Positions 60,745-64,000 of a stretch of DNA of 64,000 nucleotides are shown one piece after another. The DNA is from Clavibacter sp. B3I6 (lineage in GTDB: Bacteria; Actinomycetota; Actinomycetes; Actinomycetales; Microbacteriaceae): assembly GCF_030816895.1 (NCBI RefSeq), contig NZ_JAUSYL010000001.1:310001-374000 (forward strand). The letters are read 5' to 3'. The notes below the pieces were generated by a model that made no database searches, was not told the DNA's origin, and worked only from the letters and a program-made list of their open reading frames with translations. Made by a program: the position numbers and the translations under genes. Positions within the stretch are counted from its first letter, which is position 1, and each line of letters opens with the position of its first letter.

Positions 60745-61979
60745 TGCCCGACGACGCGCGGGTCCCCGCCGGTCGCGGCGTCAGCCGGCGGCACCTCCTC
60801 CTCGGAGGTGCGGCCGGCACCCTCGGCGCGGCCGGGGCGGTCGGCATCGACCTCCTCCGCCGCGCACCGGACGCACCGGCCACCACCCCCGCCGCCGCGG
60901 TGGCGGGTGCCGAGACCGTCCCCTTCCACGGGATCCACCAGGCCGGCATCGAGACGGCACCGCAGGCTCACGCGGCCTACCACGCCCTGGACCTGCGGGC
61001 GGAGACGGACGGGCCCGCCCTGCGGCGGATGATGCGGATCCTCACCGACGACGCCCGACGACTCAGCCAGGGGACGAGCGCCCTCGCGGACTCCGAACCG
61101 GAGCTCGCGACGGTCCCGGCGCGCCTCACCGTCACCTTCGGCTTCGGTCCGGAGCTGGTCGCCCGGGGCGCCGGGGAGGAGGCGGTCCCGTCGTGGCTGC
61201 GCCCTCTCCCGGCGTTCTCCGTCGACCGGCTCGATCCCGCCTACGGCGACGGCGACCTGCTGCTGCACGTCGCCGCCGACGACCCCCTCACCGTCGCGCA
61301 CGCGAGCCGCATGCTGCTGAAGGACACCCGCTCGTTCGCGACGCTCCGCTGGACCCAGACGGGGTTCCGGCGAGCGGCAGGATCGGAGAGGCCCGGCACC
61401 ACCATGAGGAACCTGTTCGGGCAGGTCGACGGGACCGTCAACCTGTCCCCCGGCACCCCCGACTTCGAACGGCTCGTCTGGCGCGAGACCGGCCCGTCGT
61501 GGATGGCCGGCGGCACCGGATGCGTGCTGCAGCGCATCGCGATGGACCTCGACGAGTGGGACCAGCTCGACCGGTCCGGCCGCGAGCAGTCCGTCGGACG
61601 CACCCTGTCCACCGGGGCCCCGCTCACCGGTGCGCACGAGACCGACGAAGCCGACCTCACCGCCACCACCGCGATCGGGTTCCCCGTCATCCCCGAGTTC
61701 TCGCACATGCGTCGGGCCCGCTCCGACGACCCCGACGAGCGCATCTTCCGGCGTGGGTACAACTACGACGACGCCCCCGCACCGGGTGGCAGCGTCTCCG
61801 ACTCCGGCCTGCTCTTCGTCTCCTACCAAGCCGACGTCGACACGCAGTTCGTGCCCCTGCAGCGACGGCTCGACGAGCTCGACCTGCTCAACAGGTGGGT
61901 CACCCCCGTCGGCTCCGCCGTGTTCGCCATCCCGCCCGGATGCGGACCCGACGGCTACGTCGGCGACACCCTCCTGTGA
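60744..61979 (+). CDS. Tat-exported Dyp-type haem peroxidase (EfeB-like)
   Basis: 411 residues. The twin-arginine signal SRRHLLLGGAAGTLGAAGAV is at 14-33. The Dyp signature GQVDGT (GxxDG, distal Asp) lies near 230, and the proximal haem histidine is in IPEFSHMRRA near 320. The C-terminal FVSYQADVDTQF is typical of the EfeB/P-class. It should be folded with haem in the cytosol and exported by the TatA/TatC encoded at 16.4-17.6 kb. It sits in the copper/redox operon rather than beside efeU/efeO. Confidence 0.93.
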   Translation: MPDDARVPAGRGVSRRHLLLGGAAGTLGAAGAVGIDLLRRAPDAPATTPAAAVAGAETVPFHGIHQAGIETAPQAHAAYHALDLRAETDGPALRRMMRILTDDARRLSQGTSALADSEPELATVPARLTVTFGFGPELVARGAGEEAVPSWLRPLPAFSVDRLDPAYGDGDLLLHVAADDPLTVAHASRMLLKDTRSFATLRWTQTGFRRAAGSERPGTTMRNLFGQVDGTVNLSPGTPDFERLVWRETGPSWMAGGTGCVLQRIAMDLDEWDQLDRSGREQSVGRTLSTGAPLTGAHETDEADLTATTAIGFPVIPEFSHMRRARSDDPDERIFRRGYNYDDAPAPGGSVSDSGLLFVSYQADVDTQFVPLQRRLDELDLLNRWVTPVGSAVFAIPPGCGPDGYVGDTLL

Positions 61980-62107
61980 GCGCCGCCGCCGGTCAGCGGA
62001 TGGTGCTGACCCACGCGGTCGTCGCCATCGCGATCCGGACGCCGTCCCCGGCGCGGATCCCCTCCTACCTCCCCCTCCCCTGACAGACCTCTCGAAAGGA
62101 CCCCACC

Positions 62108-62914
62108 ATGAGCAAGAAGACCTCCGCCGACCGTGATCGCATCCGTGAGATCCGGGAGAAGGCCAACGCCCAGCGCCGCCTCGAGGAGGTGAGGCACAGG
62201 CGCCGACGCCTGCTCACGCAGCTCGGCGTCGCCGTCGCCGTCGTGGTCCTCATCGCGGGCATCTGGGGAGGCACCTCGCTGCTGCGCGATCGAGCTGCCG
62301 CGGGCAGCAGGCCCCCGTCGGCGGACGCCGTGGTGGATCTGGCCAGCGGCGGCCGAGCGCAGGTCACGGCCGAGGCGGACGGCGTCTCCATCGGAGCGCC
62401 CGACGCTCCGGTGACCCTCGACCTCTACGAGGACTACTCCTGCCCGCACTGCGCGGAGTACGAGGTCGCCGCCGGCCCCCTCCTTGACCGCCTCGCCGCA
62501 TCCGGGCAGGTCCGGGTGGTCCACCACCCGATGCAGATCGTCACCAACTACGGCCGCGCCGCCGGCAGCACCGCCGCCTGCGTCCTCCAGCACGACGCCG
62601 CCGCCTGGCCGGGCGTGCATTCCGCCCTGTTCGAGAACCACTCCGCGGCGACCGACTCCTGGACGGGCGCGGACTTCTCCTCCTGGCTCCCCTCCGAGGG
62701 CGTCACCGACCAGGACGCCCTGACCTGCACCGACAAGGGCGCCTACGCCGGTTGGATCAGCAGCAACACCGAGAGCGCGGCCGAGGCAGGGGTCACGAGC
62801 ACCCCCACGCTGCTCATCGACGGGCAGAAGACCCCGACCGTCGGGGGCCAGGACCTCGTCGACGCGCTCACGGCCGCCGGCGCGACGCTGCCGACCGGGA
62901 TCGCCGCCGGGTAG
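62108..62914 (+). CDS. DsbA-family thiol-disulfide protein, membrane-anchored
   Basis: 268 residues. A charged cytosolic N-terminus (about 1-37), one transmembrane helix (LGVAVAVVVLIAGIWGG) and an outer thioredoxin-fold domain with the active site CPHC in EDYSCPHCAEYE (about 115-120) and the cis-proline in TSTPTLLIDG (about 234). It oxidises or isomerises disulfides in exported proteins. GAAAGGA precedes the ATG. Position after the copper genes suggests a role in keeping the copper-binding exported proteins folded. Confidence 0.93.
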   Translation: MSKKTSADRDRIREIREKANAQRRLEEVRHRRRRLLTQLGVAVAVVVLIAGIWGGTSLLRDRAAAGSRPPSADAVVDLASGGRAQVTAEADGVSIGAPDAPVTLDLYEDYSCPHCAEYEVAAGPLLDRLAASGQVRVVHHPMQIVTNYGRAAGSTAACVLQHDAAAWPGVHSALFENHSAATDSWTGADFSSWLPSEGVTDQDALTCTDKGAYAGWISSNTESAAEAGVTSTPTLLIDGQKTPTVGGQDLVDALTAAGATLPTGIAAG

Positions 62915-63137
62915 GTGCCCGCCCGGCACGCCTCGCTGCGTGTCGCTCACCGATGGCCGGCCGGCAGCCACGGGAGGAGCGCCTGCCGGGACCCCGGCGC
63001 CGTCGGTGACGGATGGTCGGACATCCGCGATCGGCGGCGTCGGTGGCGACCCGGGAGCGGTCGCGAGTGCGGTGGCGACGAGGACGGCGGTCTGCGGCGC
63101 GCAGGAGCGGATCCCTGTCCCTCGCCGGACTGCCCTG

Positions 63138-63166
63138 TTGACAGCGGCTGACCCTCCCCCTAGGTT
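63138..63166 (+). promoter_or_regulatory. Consensus-like promoter of the GH43 gene
   Basis: -35 TTGACA (63138-63143), 17-base spacer, -10 TAGGTT (63161-63166). The -10 box overlaps the first of two palindromes. The leader to the TTG at 63391 would be about 215 bases with no gene in it; the upstream part of the gap (62915-63137) shows nothing else. Confidence 0.7.
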
Positions 63167-63194
63167 TTCGAAAACGCACTGTTACCGTTAACAG
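63164..63194. promoter_or_regulatory. Two adjacent palindromic operators, LacI type
   Basis: GTTTTCGAAAAC (63164-63175) is a perfect 12-bp palindrome and CTGTTACCGTTAACAG (63179-63194) has CTGTTA/TAACAG arms around CCGT. Both types, with central CG, are typical of LacI-family sugar repressors. They overlap the -10 box and start point, as expected for repression of a glycosidase gene lifted by its sugar. Confidence 0.7.
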
Positions 63195-63390
63195 ACTTCG
63201 AGGGCAGCCCGACCGGCGCCTTTGGAGTCGCCCCGATCCGCCGGAGGGTCGGCCACGACGCCGTGGCCGGCCCGGAGGACCACACCGCGCCTGCGTGATC
63301 AACGCGCGCGAGCTGCACCACCGTCACCGCGGCACTGGCACGTCGCCAGCGCGCCGCGGGGCGATCGACACGAGATCGAAGGAGCTCTCC

Positions 63391-64000
63391 TTGTCACCGA
63401 CCCGCACGACCACCTTCCTGGCGCTGATGTGCGCCCTGCTCACCCTGACCGGCGTCATCGCGGCTCCGGCACCGCGGGCGACCGCCATCGGCGAGGCAGA
63501 CGTTCACGAACCCGCTCATCGCGGACGGCGCCGACCCCACCATCGAGTTCCACGACGGCAACTACTACGCGGTCGTCACCACGTGGGACAACCGCGTGGT
63601 GATGCGCAAGGCGCCGACCCTCGAGGGGCTGAAGACCGCCGCGCCCACCACCGTCTTCTCCGACACCACGCCCGGCCGCAACGCCAACATGTGGGCGCCC
63701 GAGCTCAAGCGGATCACCGGCCCGAACGGTCCGCGCTGGTACCTGATGTACACCATGGGGACCGCGGGCGACTTCGGCCGACAGCACCTGCAGGTCATCG
63801 AGAGCAGCGGCGACGACCCGATGGGCCCGTACACCTACAAGGGCCGCCCGATCCCGACCGACGACTGGAACATCGACGGCTCCTACCTCGAGCTGAACGG
63901 CGAGCTCTACGTGACCTGGTCCGCGTTCACCCCGGAGCCGAACCGGCTGCAGAGCAACTTCATCGCCCGGATGTCGGACCCGTGGACGGCGACCGGACCG
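63391..64000 (+). pseudogene. Secreted GH43 glycosidase, apparently frameshifted, 3' end beyond window
   Basis: AAGGAG precedes a TTG at 63391 that opens a signal peptide (TTFLALMCALLTLTGVIAAP). The catalytic domain is in the next frame from about 63485: TFTNPLIADGADPTIEFHDG holds the GH43 base Asp (ADPTI), followed by NMWAPELK and WNIDGSYLELNGELYVTWSA. That frame has no start codon upstream and is open to the window end. One surplus base near 63485-63495 explains the split. GH43 enzymes remove arabinose or xylose from plant polymers. It is a true inactivation, slippage, or a base-call error. Confidence 0.75.

Noticed and set aside
1..64000. CRISPR arrays, rRNA operons, complete insertion sequences or prophage
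   Set aside because: No regularly spaced direct repeats, no rRNA-like stretches, no transposase with terminal repeats and no phage structural genes were found; only one small serine recombinase is present.

Overview
This window is a high-GC actinobacterial chromosome segment, most likely from the Microbacteriaceae (a Clavibacter-like plant-associated bacterium). The grounds are a mycothiol ligase gene (mshC), the pafB-pafC-tatA-tatC-helY-lnt-rbpA block, GTG and TTG starts, ATGA/GTGA gene overlaps, TANNNT -10 boxes only 6 to 9 bases before start codons, and secreted plant-polymer glycoside hydrolases. The family assignment is inference from gene content; no database search was run.

1-26.9 kb is core chromosome: part of an osmoprotectant ABC transporter operon, a J-domain membrane protein, a CorA-type transporter, a tRNA-Leu(GAG), an M20 peptidase, then uppP, mshC, PAC2, a HAD phosphatase, trmI, an FKBP lipoprotein, pafB, pafC, tatA, tatC, helY and lnt, convergent with rbpA. 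A GDPD phosphodiesterase, an SDR, an S9 peptidase and a Nudix gene follow. The pup/proteasome genes that many actinobacteria carry between trmI and pafB are absent here.

26.9-46.7 kb is an accessory region. It begins with two abutting gene remnants (an AMP-ligase tail and a trypsin-like protease tail), dips in GC around 27.2-29 kb, and holds many short unrecognised genes, further broken genes, four transcription factors (one frameshifted), an ECF sigma/anti-sigma-like pair, a serine recombinase, and at least seven copies of a short hairpin-forming intergenic repeat (29.5-41.6 kb). A TetR-SDR-MFS-hydrolase cluster carries three copies of the operator TGGGT-N6-ACCCA. Two unrecognised proteins 16 kb apart (28.1 and 44.9 kb) share a C-terminal hydrophobic domain ending in a Pro-Asp...Cys motif; this pair is the best candidate for an undescribed family.

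46.7-64 kb mixes metabolic, envelope and metal genes: a secreted GH3 glycosidase with a 15-bp-stem terminator, a LuxR-type two-component system, a metallo-beta-lactamase-fold hydrolase, an OafA-type acyltransferase fused to an SGNH domain, and a copper/redox cluster (His/Met-rich membrane protein, CopD-CtaG fusion, CopC, PCu(A)C chaperone, Tat-exported Dyp peroxidase, DsbA-like protein). The window ends in a GH43 glycosidase whose signal peptide and catalytic domain lie in different reading frames, downstream of a consensus promoter overlapped by two palindromic operators.
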